From contig CAWGQZ010000085.1 in the NCBI GenBank assembly GCA_963824805.1, positions 1-64,000 of the forward strand: 64,000 nt of DNA. The letters are read 5' to 3'. This DNA is from DATBAT01 sp963824805 (GTDB taxonomy: Bacteria; Acidobacteriota; Terriglobia; Terriglobales; Acidobacteriaceae). The first letter of the stretch is position 1. Each line of letters opens with the position of its first letter. The translations under genes were made by a program, and so were the position numbers. Positions 7,181-16,639 of the stretch are shown one piece after another. The notes beneath the pieces are model-generated. The model saw only the letters and a program-made list of their open reading frames with translations. It searched no databases and was not told the origin of the DNA.

Positions 7181-7742
7181 GACTGAGATGATGAAATTCG
7201 AAGTCAGGCCGTACGAAGGGATTAAGGTTTCTATTAACGATGCAGGCGACTGAGAACGACGGTCTTTAAAACCAGTAGGTTAGACCATTGCGATATAAAG
7301 CCTGCGCCGCGGAATGGAGGCCGCGGTGGCTGTATTCGGAGAGGGGTCCAACTCCTCGAAACAGGCCACCGCGGCCTTCCGACCCTGGACGGGTCTTGCC
7401 ACTAATTGATCAAAGTATCGGGCACTTCTGGTGAACGCTTTATGAATCTTCCATGAATAAATTCAGCAAAGGCCGCGATCGCCGAATTCAGGCGGGTTAG
7501 CCCACTCCATAAAATCGCGGCCCTGCAGTACTGAACCCTCCCCCGAAGGTCCAGAGCTTCGCTTGCAAGCCGGGTAAATATAGAACACCCAACGTGGATA
7601 TTCTGTAAATGTTCAATTAATCGATTCCTATATTTAGGCTTGACACCTAAAGCCATGGATTGGTGTTCAGATTCCACGGGATAACTGTGGCAGAATACGT
7701 GGACTTCAACTGGAACCAACACGCTTTTATTGAGGAGGAGCA
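7181..7742. other. Non-coding stretch with long inverted repeat
   Basis: Contains a hairpin at 7316-7380 listed separately. A 144-aa minus-strand frame at 7402-7836 is open but has no ribosome-binding site, no recognisable motif and runs antisense into the NTF2-like gene, so it is not called as a gene. Confidence 0.5.
7316..7380. repeat. Long GC-rich inverted repeat (hairpin)
   Basis: GGCCGCGGTGGC at 7319-7330 is perfectly repaired by GCCACCGCGGCC at 7365-7376, extended to about 16 bp on both sides with single bulges, around a ~34-base loop that can partly pair again. There is no T run on either side, so it is not a standard terminator. It could be a structured RNA or a palindromic repeat. 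Confidence 0.6.
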
Positions 7743-8218
7743 GTGCACCAAATTCCAACCAGCCGCCTGCTGTTTGTTTTGGTATTCGCACACTCCAGTT
7801 TTGCCGCGGCCTCAAACCAAACCGACACCGCTGCACTCGTTAAGCTTGCCGGCATGCGGGAAATGCCTACGCAGCCCGCGATCTAGCAACACTGAAACAG
7901 ATCACGGCTGACGATTATGTCCAGATCGACGTCCGCGGCCGATCATTGAATCGCACCCAATGGCTGGATTTCGTCGAGAACCGCAAAGCCGAACTCACGG
8001 TGGAAAGTGACGACATTCGGGTTCGCTACTATGGTCAAGCGGCTGTGGTTACCGGACACTGGACCTATACCAAAAAGGATGGCGACAAAGAAGTGGTCAC
8101 TTACTCCCGCTGGACCTCAGTCTGGACGCGTTATCCGGATGGATGGAAGCGTCACGCATTCCAGAACACATACATCAATGCCCAGGCTGACCAGTGCGCC
8201 GCGACCTCGTCTCATTGA
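7743..8218 (+). pseudogene. Secreted NTF2-like (DUF4440/SnoaL-type) protein, frameshifted
   Basis: The GTG at 7743 follows GAGGAGGAGCA and opens a signal peptide (SRLLFVLVFAHSSFAAASNQ). The frame then breaks near 7850. The remainder, in another frame, holds a full NTF2-like body: NAYAARDLATLKQITADDYV, RTQWLDFVENRK, DIRVRYYGQAAVVTGHWTYT and RWTSVWTRYPDGWKRHAF. This fold usually forms small cone-shaped binding or enzyme domains. An upstream in-frame stop in the second frame excludes an internal start that would save the N-terminus. One base gained or lost explains the break. Confidence 0.7.
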
Positions 8219-8234
8219 TTCTCCAGCGAAACCT

Positions 8235-11073
8235 TCATTTGATCGTCGCGTACTCCGCTCTGGCCTGCTTCAGAATGGGGAGGTCAGCGTCGGCATCTTT
8301 CCAGAGGGTGAGGAACGCTTGATATGCCGATTTTGCCTTGACAGTATTTCCTTGCTGCCGCTCAGCGCGGGCAAGACCGAGACGCGCGAGGGCCCCCACA
8401 AAATGCATCCCAATGATGCGATGGGCGGTAATCTTCTGGAACTCGCCCGCAGCTTTGCTCCCGTCGCGGGCTGCCAGGTAGGCTTCGCCGCGCACATAAG
8501 CGCTATACGAGACGGAACCTATCGCCAGTAGTCCCTCGTCGTAAGGAGTCGCTGCCTGAAGTTCTTCGATGGCTTGAAAGGGCCGGTTACGGCTCAAAGC
8601 CAGCTGCGCGCGCAGAGTTGGCAGCTCTTTGAACTGGACGATGGTGTCTTCTGGGTAGCGCCTGCTCAAATCGCTGGTCAACGCCTGCGCACGAGAGACA
8701 TCTCCGATCATTGCCAGGACCAAAGCCGCTTCGAATTGCATATCCCGGCCATTCGCAAGGTCAAGAGCCGCACTGGCCAACCGCCGTGCGTGTGCTGGAT
8801 TGCCGAAGAGAGCTTCCCGCAAGGACGCATTAGCTTCGTAGTTGGCTGCGGTTTCTTTCTGTCCTGCGAGTTGTGCCGAGGCTTGAGCGCGGCGGGAAAG
8901 TTCCCGGGATTTATCTTCCAGCCCGGAAAAGGCAGCGATGTCAGCCTGCCATGATATCAATCCATCCTCGATTCCCGGTTTACCCAAAATCCATGCAGCC
9001 TGTTGTTCCATACCCGCTTGGTCATTTCGAGCGACGGCGAGAACATAAGCAAAGCTGTGCAGGTTGGGAGTATCAGCTTTTTCGCCCACGCCTGTTCGAT
9101 CATGGAGCGAGCGTCCTCTAAGCGATCCAGGAACAAATAACTGCTCGCCACGTTTTCATAGTTGTTGCCGCTGGCGGGATCAAGCCGAAGAGCCTCGCGC
9201 GCTTGCGGCAAGGCTTTCTCGTACTGGCCGAGATAGTAATACAGGTAGCAAAGATTGGTTGGGGGAATGTCATCCCGGGGATACGTCTGCGCCCACATTT
9301 CGTACGCTTGACGCTGCTTTTGCATGTCGCCAGTCACGAGCGTGTAATAGTAAGCCTCGACCGCAAGCTTCTCTCGTTCACTTACCCGCTCGCGTAACTC
9401 GTACGCCTTACCGGCGTTCTCAGCCGCGAGAGTGCTTTCCCCAAGATTATGGTAGCCGCTTCCCAGCAGCGAATACGCCAGCACAAAATTCGGATCGAGG
9501 TGGATGGCTCGTTGTCCCAAAGCCACGGCGGCGGGGTTATCGTCCCTTTCCTTGATAGCCTTTACGCCCATGCTATAGGCTTGCAGGGCTTCGAGCGAAG
9601 GCGTGGTTGCTTCTTCCAGGGGCGTGGCATATTTTTGTACCGAACTGAGCGATTAGCCCAGTTTGCTGCGCAGGTTGACCGCCACTTGGCTCAAGACCTC
9701 GAGCACCGTTTCCTTGCCGGCCGCTTGTTCCTGTTGTTCCGCCAGCACGTCTCCGGAATTGCAATCCAATGCCTTCAACCCGATGACGTACTGAGTTCCA
9801 AGTCCAGAAATCGAGCCGCTAAGCATGGCTTTGCTGCCGGTGCGCTGGCAGACCTCGCGTGCCATCTCCGGCGTCAAATGCTCTCCCGTTTTGCGTCCCA
9901 TCAGCATCAGCGTCTGATTGACCTTGTTGTCAGATACCAGATCGAAGAGGGGACTGCTCAAGCTGCACCGACAGGCCTTGCTTCAATGTGCCGTCAAATA
10001 CACCTTCACCGGTCTTGTTGTCGAAGTCGGCAAGGACAATACTGTCTTTGTCGGTGAGGCGACTGCTTCCGTGGGCGCGATAGTAAAGCCCACCAACTGC
10101 GAGCAGTATGAATACCAAAGCGATCACGGCAATCGCCCAACGGCTTACACTGCGGGGCGCCCTCGTTACCGGTATTGCTGCGGAACTCCTGCCGCTTCGA
10201 TGCCCGGGCCCGAAGTTCCGCTTCAGGCGCTGCAGGTCCGCTCGCAGATCGGCCGCATGCTGGTAGCGGAGATCGCGATCCTTCTCAAGCGCTTTGTGAA
10301 TGATTTCTTCCAGCTTGATTGAAATTTCCGGGTTGACTCGCGACGGTGGAAACCGGCGGCCGCTGCAGGATTTCACTCAAAATGACTCCTGCGCTCTCTC
10401 CGGCAAACGGCAAGATTCCGGTCGCCATTTCGTAAAGCACGACTCCGAACGAGAATAAGTCGGTACGCGCATCCAGTTCTTTCGCTCGCACCTGTTCCGG
10501 CGACATGTAGGCTACCGTCCCCAGCATTGTCCCTGGACTGGTCAAGTGTTCGTCGTCAACTGTCAATGTCGGCGCGTTTCCCAGGACACTCTGACGCGGC
10601 GGAGGAACATTTTTGGCCAGTCCGAAATCCAGGATTTTGGCATGCCCTCGATTGGTCACCAGGACATTGGCAGGTTTAATGTCGCGATGGACGATGCCTC
10701 CGGTGTGGGCTGCGTCGAGTGCATCTGCTATTTCAATACCCAGCGACAGCACCGTCTCCATATCGAGCGTCTGCCCCGCAATTCGATGCTTCAAGGTCAA
10801 ACCGTCCAGAAACTCCATGACAATGAATGCCTGGCCGTTATGCTCATCAATCTCGTGGATCGTACAGATATTGGGATGGTTAAGAGCCGATGCGGTCTGT
10901 GCCTCCCGCTGAAAGCGGGCCAGGGACTGAGGGTCTTTGGCGACATCGTCGGGCAGAAACTTTACGGCCACAAAACGGTGAAGCTTGAGATCTTCGGCTT
11001 TGTAGACCACACCCATCCCGCCACCGCCGAGTTTGTCGACAATGCGGTAATGCGAGATGGTTTGGCCGATCAA
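8235..11073 (-). pseudogene. Ser/Thr protein kinase with TPR tail, interrupted
   Basis: Reading from 11073 down gives an N-terminal Hanks-type kinase domain: GGGGMGVV loop at ~16-23, Lys38 in VAVKFL, HRD 129-131 in IVHRDIKPAN, DFG 149-151 and the SPEQ activation segment. A membrane helix (RWAIAVIALVFILLAVGGLY) follows, then a periplasmic-type sensor with EVCQRTGSKAMLSGSISGLG, then TPR units ending AYQAFLTLWKDADADLPIL. The intact gene would be ~945 aa. It is broken by frameshifts near 10345 (extra T in TTT), 9960 and 9080, and by a TAA at 9651-9653 where the family has GE. All catalytic residues are present, so the lesions may be partly sequence errors. A fragment of a paralogue lies at 6077-6400. 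Confidence 0.85.
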
Positions 11074-11105
11074 CTAAGGCAACTGTCTCTTTCGACGCGA
11101 TCATA

Positions 11106-11131
11106 CTAGGAGCCAAACCTAGGAGCCAAAC
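11106..11131. repeat. 13-bp perfect tandem duplication
   Basis: CTAGGAGCCAAAC occurs twice back to back, 11106-11118 and 11119-11131, just upstream of the kinase start. It probably arose by slippage. The surrounding 11074-11339 gap has no other recognised feature and should hold the promoters of both divergent genes. Confidence 0.7.
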
Positions 11132-11339
11132 TGCAGCCAGTCAACAGGTGGCTGCCCGCCTTCTGCTCCACTCTCGCAATACAGATAATGAGGTGCTCTC
11201 TCAAGATGTAGATTCCTCTCTCCGGTCGGAATCCCGTCGTGCTATCTGTATAATCCCTTGTCGGAGCTCCAAGGCTTGAGCGAAGGTAGGCACCTTTGCG
11301 GCATCGATGGCTAGCTTACTTTAAAAAAAACCTACTGCC

Positions 11340-12227
11340 GTGACATTCATCCAGATATTGGTTGGCTCTATCAGAGGTATGTTCCCCGGCCTGTTGTACT
11401 GGCTGGTCTTTCCCCTGGTTCCGTTCATGATCGCGGAACAAATCTGGCCTGTAGGAAAGGCGCCGGGGTGGCGCAACTACGGGATGAACCTGCTGATCGC
11501 CTTCTCCACAGTGTTCCTGTCGCTGCCACTCGGCATCGCCGCCGGCTTGTGGAGCGCACAAGTCCGGCAGTACCTTCCATGGAAACCGATTTCGTTCACC
11601 TTCCATAACATCGCGGCAGTTCCGTACGCAGGACATTTTCTGGAAATTCTGGCGATGATACTTGTCCCGCTATTCCTGCACGATTTCTGGTTTTACTGGG
11701 CGCATCGCATCGAGCACAAGGTTCCATTCTTGTGGGCTTTTCACAAACTCCATCACAGCGATGAGCTGATGAACACCTCCACCTGGGCGCGCGATCATTT
11801 TCTACAGAATTCCTGGCGCGCTTTCTTCTCGATTTTTACCCTGGGAATGATCGTAGATCTTGATCTTTCTGAGGCAGGCAAGGCGGCGCTCTATTCCACC
11901 ATGTTCCTGTCCGGTCTGTCTTTGTTTTATCACTCGGCAATCCAGGTTCGCCTTCCCTGGCTCGACCGTGCGTTGGTAACACCGCAGGTGCATCGTATAC
12001 ACCACTCCATCGATCCCCAGCACTACAACCGGAATTTCGCCGACGCCCTGCCCATTTTCGATATCGTCTTTGGCACCTACCATCGCCCAGGCCGGGAGGA
12101 GTTTCCCTCCACCGGCCTGGGAACGGAGTTCCCTGCACCACGATCAATCTGGTCTGCGCAGTTCGGGCCGCTGCTGGCGGTGGGCAATATGTTGTTGCCA
12201 AAGCGAACTGGCCAAAAAGTTCCCTGA
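11340..12227 (+). CDS. Sterol desaturase / fatty acid hydroxylase family protein
   Basis: A 295-aa integral membrane di-iron enzyme of the fatty acid hydroxylase superfamily, which oxidises lipid or sterol-like substrates using O2. The iron-binding histidine clusters are visible: HDFWFYWAHRIEH at ~114-126, HKLHH at ~135-139, and HRIHHSID near 217. Hydrophobic segments occupy ~12-35, 48-72 and 92-118. The start is a GTG at 11340; an ATG at 11379 is possible but would cut the first helix. The gene stands alone, followed by a GC palindrome. Substrate cannot be deduced. Confidence 0.88.
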   Translation: MTFIQILVGSIRGMFPGLLYWLVFPLVPFMIAEQIWPVGKAPGWRNYGMNLLIAFSTVFLSLPLGIAAGLWSAQVRQYLPWKPISFTFHNIAAVPYAGHFLEILAMILVPLFLHDFWFYWAHRIEHKVPFLWAFHKLHHSDELMNTSTWARDHFLQNSWRAFFSIFTLGMIVDLDLSEAGKAALYSTMFLSGLSLFYHSAIQVRLPWLDRALVTPQVHRIHHSIDPQHYNRNFADALPIFDIVFGTYHRPGREEFPSTGLGTEFPAPRSIWSAQFGPLLAVGNMLLPKRTGQKVP

Positions 12228-12293
12228 GTCCTTGTCACGGAGATTGGCCGTCTGGGTTCTTGATTCTAGGAAATAAAGCTCGCTGAAGAATCA

Positions 12294-12307
12294 CCGCCCG
12301 CGGGCGG
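12294..12307. terminator. Possible weak bidirectional hairpin
   Basis: CCGCCCGCGGGCGG is a perfect palindrome followed by CTTTGTT. It sits between two convergent genes (ends at 12227 and 12377). The T run is interrupted, so termination activity is uncertain. Confidence 0.4.
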
Positions 12308-12376
12308 CTTTGTTCAGCTGTAGAACTGCCTCACTCAAGCACGATCGGGATTGAGTGGGCCACCTCGAGCCTCACC

Positions 12377-13300
12377 TTAGGGCGCGATCTCTTCCAGATC
12401 TCGGGCGAGGACCACTTTCCCGGGAAAACTTCTTTTAACCTCACTCAGCATCTCGGTTTCAGTGGAAGATCCCATGGCAACGTAATGAGTTATCACCAGC
12501 TTCTTTGCTCTCGCTCGAGTCGCCAAAACCCCTAGCTCCTCGGCGGAGGTATGGAACGCCGCCATGTACTTCATCCATTCCTCTGGACTCTTTTGAGAAG
12601 TCCCGCCGTAGCCCGAATAGACTTCGTGGATCAGCACATCGCAGCCATCGCAAGCGTTGACTACATTTTTGCTGGGCCGGGTGTCGCCTGAGATCACGAT
12701 GCTTGTGCCGGCAACGTCGAAACGATATCCATATGCGTTCCGCCAACTGCCGTGCCCGACGGAAAAGGCGGTCACCTTTATATTGGCGTCCTGATAGACA
12801 ACTCCGGGCTTGATCTCGTGCGCTCTCACCTTGTACCCGGTGCGATTGCCGCCTTCCAGACCGTGCACGCGGATCTGAACGTCTTGCTCGTAGGCTTTGA
12901 GAATGCTTTTGTCCATCGCTTTGGTTCCGTCGGGGCCGTAGAGCTCGAGAGGGGTGGTACGGCCCATGATCCAAGGAGTAAAGATCAGGTCGGGGAGTCC
13001 AAGAGTATGGTCGGTGTGTAGGTGGGTGAGGAAAACAATACGGAGGTCTTCCATTTTCAGAGCCGCGGCACTGGCCTGACGGGCGACGCCCACGCCTGCG
13101 TCAACCAGATAGATCTTTTCATTAACCCGGATGGCGAGAGACTGTCCCTGGCGTTCGGGTTGCGGGCGCGGAGTTCCGGTGCCCAGGAAGATTATCCGTG
13201 GACCTTGCACGGTCTGGGCTTGCGAGAGTGACACGACGGCCCCAAGGCACACCCCACACGCGGTTCGTACCAGAAAGTTCTTTTTGCGATGCTTCCTCAT
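12377..13300 (-). CDS. Exported MBL-fold metallo-hydrolase (RNase Z-like)
   Basis: A 307-aa metallo-beta-lactamase-fold enzyme. Zinc-binding motifs are in order: HLHTDH (residues ~91-96), a later His in SVGHGSW, Asp in ISGDTRP, and the His in VITHYVAMG. GTGTPRP near residue 40 is the usual first strand of the RNase Z/arylsulfatase subgroup. A signal peptide (LVRTACGVCLGAVVSLSQAQ) indicates a periplasmic enzyme, so it is not tRNA 3'-processing RNase Z. The start at 13300 is supported by AAGGA six bases upstream; an upstream in-frame ATG at 13327 lacks one. Substrate unknown, likely an ester or phosphodiester. Confidence 0.85.
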   Translation of the reverse strand: MRKHRKKNFLVRTACGVCLGAVVSLSQAQTVQGPRIIFLGTGTPRPQPERQGQSLAIRVNEKIYLVDAGVGVARQASAAALKMEDLRIVFLTHLHTDHTLGLPDLIFTPWIMGRTTPLELYGPDGTKAMDKSILKAYEQDVQIRVHGLEGGNRTGYKVRAHEIKPGVVYQDANIKVTAFSVGHGSWRNAYGYRFDVAGTSIVISGDTRPSKNVVNACDGCDVLIHEVYSGYGGTSQKSPEEWMKYMAAFHTSAEELGVLATRARAKKLVITHYVAMGSSTETEMLSEVKRSFPGKVVLARDLEEIAP

Positions 13301-13443
13301 GTTGCGTCCTTCGCATGAAGGTATCATTCTGCCGCGGCGGGCACGAGCGGTCCTTCTTCCACTTCCGGCAAGGCCATCTCGATGGCCCCCTTGCTTGGAA
13401 TGACAAGGCTTTAAGATGTAATCGGGTATTGCAACCCTAGATT

Positions 13444-14205
13444 TTGGATGAAGAACTACTACGCGAGTCAGGCATGCTCATAGAAATCGGACACATAGAG
13501 GGGATCTTCCGCTATCCCGTGAAGTCCATGGCGGGCGAGCGGCTTGAGACCGCCGACTTGGGTTGGCATGGCATCGAGGGTGACCGGCGCATGGCCCTCC
13601 GACGAAAAGATGATCGCAGCGGCTTCCCCTGGCTCACCGCCAGCAAACTCCCCGAGCTGATTCTGTTTGCTCCGGTCCGTCGTGACGAGAGTGCTCGGGG
13701 AGAACTCCCGACCCACGTTCGGACGCCGGACGGCACAGAGTTACCCGTCTTCGGCGACGGCTTGGCGGCGGAGGTCGAACGCCGCTACGGCGCTCCGGTT
13801 GAGATGTTGCAGATGAAGAATGGCATCTTCGATGACGCGAGCATCTCGGTGATCGCCTCCGATACGGTGCACGAGGTTGGACGACTGGCCGGCCAGAGCC
13901 CAGATGTGCGGCGATTTCGCCCGAATATTCTGGTTCGCTTACCGAAGCCGCTTCCCTTCCAAGAAGATGAGTGGCTGGGCGGTGTGCTCACATTCGGTGA
14001 AGGGGACGACGCTCCCGCCGTATCGGTCACCATGCGCGATGTCCGCTGCTCGATGGTGAACCTCGATCCCGACTCAGCCCGGTCGGCGCCGGAGGTGCTC
14101 AAGGCAGTGGTGCGGGCGCACCAGAATTGCGCAGGGGTCTATGCCACCGTAACGCGCACCGGTCGGCTCGATGTCGGGCAGGCGATATTTCTCCGCTTGG
14201 TATAA
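13444..14205 (+). CDS. MOSC domain protein (mARC/YcbX-like)
   Basis: The 253-aa product has the MOSC N-terminal beta barrel (IFRYPVKSMAGERLETADLG, GIEGDRRMALRR) followed by the MOSC core with DVRRFRPNILV, GGVLTFGE and MRDVRCSMVNLDPD. The Cys of RCSMVNLDPD is the expected ligand of the molybdenum cofactor in this superfamily, whose members reduce N-hydroxylated compounds or move sulfur. There is no ferredoxin domain, so an external electron donor would be needed. An internal start at 13474 would remove ten residues and cannot be excluded. The next gene starts only eight bases downstream and is probably co-transcribed. Confidence 0.85.
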   Translation: MDEELLRESGMLIEIGHIEGIFRYPVKSMAGERLETADLGWHGIEGDRRMALRRKDDRSGFPWLTASKLPELILFAPVRRDESARGELPTHVRTPDGTELPVFGDGLAAEVERRYGAPVEMLQMKNGIFDDASISVIASDTVHEVGRLAGQSPDVRRFRPNILVRLPKPLPFQEDEWLGGVLTFGEGDDAPAVSVTMRDVRCSMVNLDPDSARSAPEVLKAVVRAHQNCAGVYATVTRTGRLDVGQAIFLRLV

Positions 14206-14212
14206 CTGACAA

Positions 14213-15172
14213 ATGCGGCGACAAAACTACGCACCCCGGACCGCGATCCTTAAATGGCTCCTCGACTCAGACCCGGCTATCCGTTGGCAAGTCATGCGCG
14301 ACCTCACCGCTGAATCGCCCGACGCGATTGCGGCCGAACGCTCGCGCGTCGCCACCGAGGGTTGGGGAGCTGAGCTTCTGGCACGCCAGTCTCCTGTCGG
14401 CCACTGGCGTGGCAGCCCTCGCGGCTGGAGAGCCGATCTGCCGAAGCTCCACCGCGACTTGCTTATTACCCTTTACAGTCTTGCTGTCTTGAAGGATCTC
14501 GGTCTAGACCCCGCCAGCAAGCAGGCTCGCAAAATGATCGGCCGCGTCGATCAGCGGCTGGTGTTTGCTCCAGAACTCGGCAATCGGCCGTATCTTCAGG
14601 GCGAAACCGAGCCGTGCATCAACGGCAGAATTCTCGGCTTCGGCGCGTATTTTAAGGAACCGAACGATGCGCTGGCCGCTCGCCTCTTGAGCGAGCAACT
14701 CGAAGATGGCGGCTGGAACTGCGAAGCCCCCAGGAGCCGGCGCTCGTCATTCCATACTACGATCTGCGTGCTCGAGGGCCTGCTCGCCTACGAACGCGCG
14801 GGGGGCAAATCGGCGGCCGCTAATAAGGCGCGCAGGCGCGGCGAAAACTATCTCCTCGAGCATCGCATGTTCCGCTCGATTCGGACCGGCGAAGTCATTG
14901 ACAAACGCTGGCTGCGGTTCGCGTTCCCGACCCATTGGCACTACGACGCCTTGCGCGGCCTGGATTACCTGCGCGATGCAGGCATCCAACCCGACCGCCG
15001 CGTTGGTGAAGCCATCGAAGTCGTGATGGCGCGCCGCCACCGGAACGGACGCTGGCCGCTCAACCTGCTTCATCCCGAATACATTCCCTTGCAGATGGAA
15101 ACCGAAGTCGGCAGAGCGAGCCGATGGAACACGCTGCGGGCGTTGCGGGTGTTGGGTTGGTATTACAACTAA
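14213..15172 (+). CDS. Squalene-cyclase-like alpha/alpha toroid protein
   Basis: The 319-aa product shows the helical toroid fold of squalene cyclases and prenyltransferases: repeats such as SPVGHWRGSP, LLSEQLEDGGWNCE and RRHRNGRWPLNLLHP are QW-like motifs spaced through the protein, with HTTICVLEGLLAYE between them. It is half the size of a true squalene-hopene cyclase and lacks the DXDD catalytic motif, so a cyclase activity should not be assumed. No signal peptide. It begins eight bases after the MOSC gene, suggesting one operon and a linked role. Confidence 0.75.
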   Translation: MRRQNYAPRTAILKWLLDSDPAIRWQVMRDLTAESPDAIAAERSRVATEGWGAELLARQSPVGHWRGSPRGWRADLPKLHRDLLITLYSLAVLKDLGLDPASKQARKMIGRVDQRLVFAPELGNRPYLQGETEPCINGRILGFGAYFKEPNDALAARLLSEQLEDGGWNCEAPRSRRSSFHTTICVLEGLLAYERAGGKSAAANKARRRGENYLLEHRMFRSIRTGEVIDKRWLRFAFPTHWHYDALRGLDYLRDAGIQPDRRVGEAIEVVMARRHRNGRWPLNLLHPEYIPLQMETEVGRASRWNTLRALRVLGWYYN

Positions 15173-15244
15173 TGTGTGGGGCGGGCCCCTCGTCCACCAT
15201 GCTCAACCCGCGGGCCCTTCCAACCGCCTGCCCCTCCCACCACC

Positions 15245-15302
15245 CAGTCATCCCGACCGAAGCGGGAGGTGAAGCCGAGCGCGCAGCGGAGGGACCTTGC
15301 GT
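15245..15302. repeat. Possible dispersed intergenic repeat
   Basis: The segment beginning AGTCATCCCGACCGAAGCGG and ending GCGGAGGGACCTTGCG resembles a degenerate copy of the 'CATCCTGAGCGAAG..' intergenic repeat that is scattered in many soil bacterial genomes. Only one copy was noticed in the window, so this rests on general recollection. Confidence 0.35.
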
Positions 15303-15330
15303 CTTCTTCCCGACCGCCCGGCCCCGCCTG

Positions 15331-15939
15331 CTACCTTCCCTTCCGCAGTACCCAAGTGGTCATGCAGCGATAGTCCTGGACGATCGTGGTTTTTAGCGGA
15401 TCAACCAGCACCGCATTCATCTTCCGGGCAAGCCCTAACAGCATCTCCTCATCCACCAGAAACCATTCGGAACCGTCGCCAATGACATAGATACGTCCCC
15501 GCACCCGCTCGAAGTTCATGCCGATGCGTGAACCCAGGCGGCAAAACAACATTCCGCCCGGCTTCAACACCCGCCACAACTCGGAGAGCATCTTCCGGAA
15601 GTGATCCTCATCCCGGGCAAAGTGCAGTACGGCACTGCACATCACCACATCGGCAAACGCCTCCGGAAAAGGCATCTGCTCAATGAGTCCGACCTGAAAA
15701 TTCTCCGCCGGAAGCCCGGCCCCCAGGGACGCAGCTAGTTGACGAACATGTTCGACCCCTTTGGGATCAGCGTCCAAAGCAAACACCTCACAGCCCTGGC
15801 GCAGCAGATGGACCAGATTGCGTCCATATCCGCATCCCGCATCGAGCACCCGCATCCCCTCGCCAATATTCCCGCGAAGGATCTGGTCGAACACATAGAT
15901 GTCAATCTGTCCGAACTGTTCTTGGAGGTTCAGCCTCAT
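15331..15939 (-). CDS. Class I SAM-dependent methyltransferase
   Basis: The 202-aa product has the SAM-binding motif VLDAGCGYGRN (residues ~30-40), the acidic ribose-binding residue in VFALDADPKG, the motif IEQMPFPEAFADVVMCSAVL and the post-II motif LWRVLKPGGMLFCR. This is a Methyltransf_11-type enzyme for a small molecule or lipid. The substrate is not evident. It stands alone, convergent to the toroid gene, with its promoter within 15940-16100. Confidence 0.88.
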   Translation of the reverse strand: MRLNLQEQFGQIDIYVFDQILRGNIGEGMRVLDAGCGYGRNLVHLLRQGCEVFALDADPKGVEHVRQLAASLGAGLPAENFQVGLIEQMPFPEAFADVVMCSAVLHFARDEDHFRKMLSELWRVLKPGGMLFCRLGSRIGMNFERVRGRIYVIGDGSEWFLVDEEMLLGLARKMNAVLVDPLKTTIVQDYRCMTTWVLRKGR

Positions 15940-16111
15940 GCGTTACAAGATACCGCCTGGATCGCTTTTTTTAAATTGTGTAATTGCCCGAAGGGGGTGT
16001 CTGGTTTTGCGGGTCTTTTGCGGAAAAACTCAAGGGATCAACGGATTCAGCAAATATGGTCCAAAAAGGTTGGAGGATTTCTCCTCAATCCTTCGCTACT
16101 ATGCAACCTTC

Positions 16112-16421
16112 TTACTTTTTGAACGCGACGATTATTCGCCCGATTTCCGAGCTTTTGCCGTCACTGGGAGTCAGGTTTTCGACGCCCTTTTTCAATTTCT
16201 GGAGCTTCGACAATTTTCCACTCACCACCCTTGTTCCATGGGCCGACAGCGTCGGTCTCGCCTTCGTCTCCGACTCCAGTCGAGTCGCTGAAATACTCAT
16301 CGACCAATCCTTGTGTCGGCGGAATCTTACCGATGGTGAAGCGGTCCTTCCCCATGCGTTGAACGCAACCGTGAAGGGCAGTCGAAACTGTCCCCGTACT
16401 CCGATCAGCGCTCAGACACAC
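16112..16421 (-). pseudogene. Frameshifted C-terminal fragment, possibly manganese catalase
   Basis: Two frames join at about 16193: GKIPPTQGLVDEYFSDSTG, GPWNKGGEWKIVEAPEIE then ENLTPSDGKSSEIGRIIVAF. The pattern V..YF..S.G....G..D..GPWN.G resembles the C-terminal tail of some Mn-catalases, but the catalytic di-manganese domain is absent upstream. It would be a remnant of the last ~95 residues. The family call is tentative. Confidence 0.35.
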
Positions 16422-16507
16422 GTAAGCCTCTTAAGAGATAACATGGATTCGGCCCCGGCATTTTCAGAACGGCGGGGACCGGCCCTCACACCCGCGGGGG
16501 CAGGAAC

Positions 16508-16639
16508 ATGAACAGATGGATTGTGGTGGCTTTTGTCCTGGCTTGGTTGGATGGGGTCCCGGCGGGGGCGCAGTCGAGTCGCATGAGTGGCCTCGCCAGC
16601 GGATCGCCGAGTGGTATCGACGATAGAGCCGCTGGATGA
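16508..16639 (+). CDS. Possible short exported peptide or truncated gene start
   Basis: A 43-aa frame with a signal-peptide-like N-terminus (MNRWIVVAFVLAWLDGVPAG, cleavage near AQS) and AGGA just before the ATG. The short tail after the signal has no recognisable domain. It could be the beginning of a gene lost by rearrangement. Confidence 0.25.
   Translation: MNRWIVVAFVLAWLDGVPAGAQSSRMSGLASGSPSGIDDRAAG

Noticed and set aside
7402..7836. 144-aa minus-strand frame
   Set aside because: No ribosome-binding site, no motif; its upstream part is antisense to the NTF2-like gene.
9064..9555. Open frame of 163 aa on + strand
   Set aside because: Antisense to the kinase-TPR gene; sense strand has clear TPR and kinase motifs.
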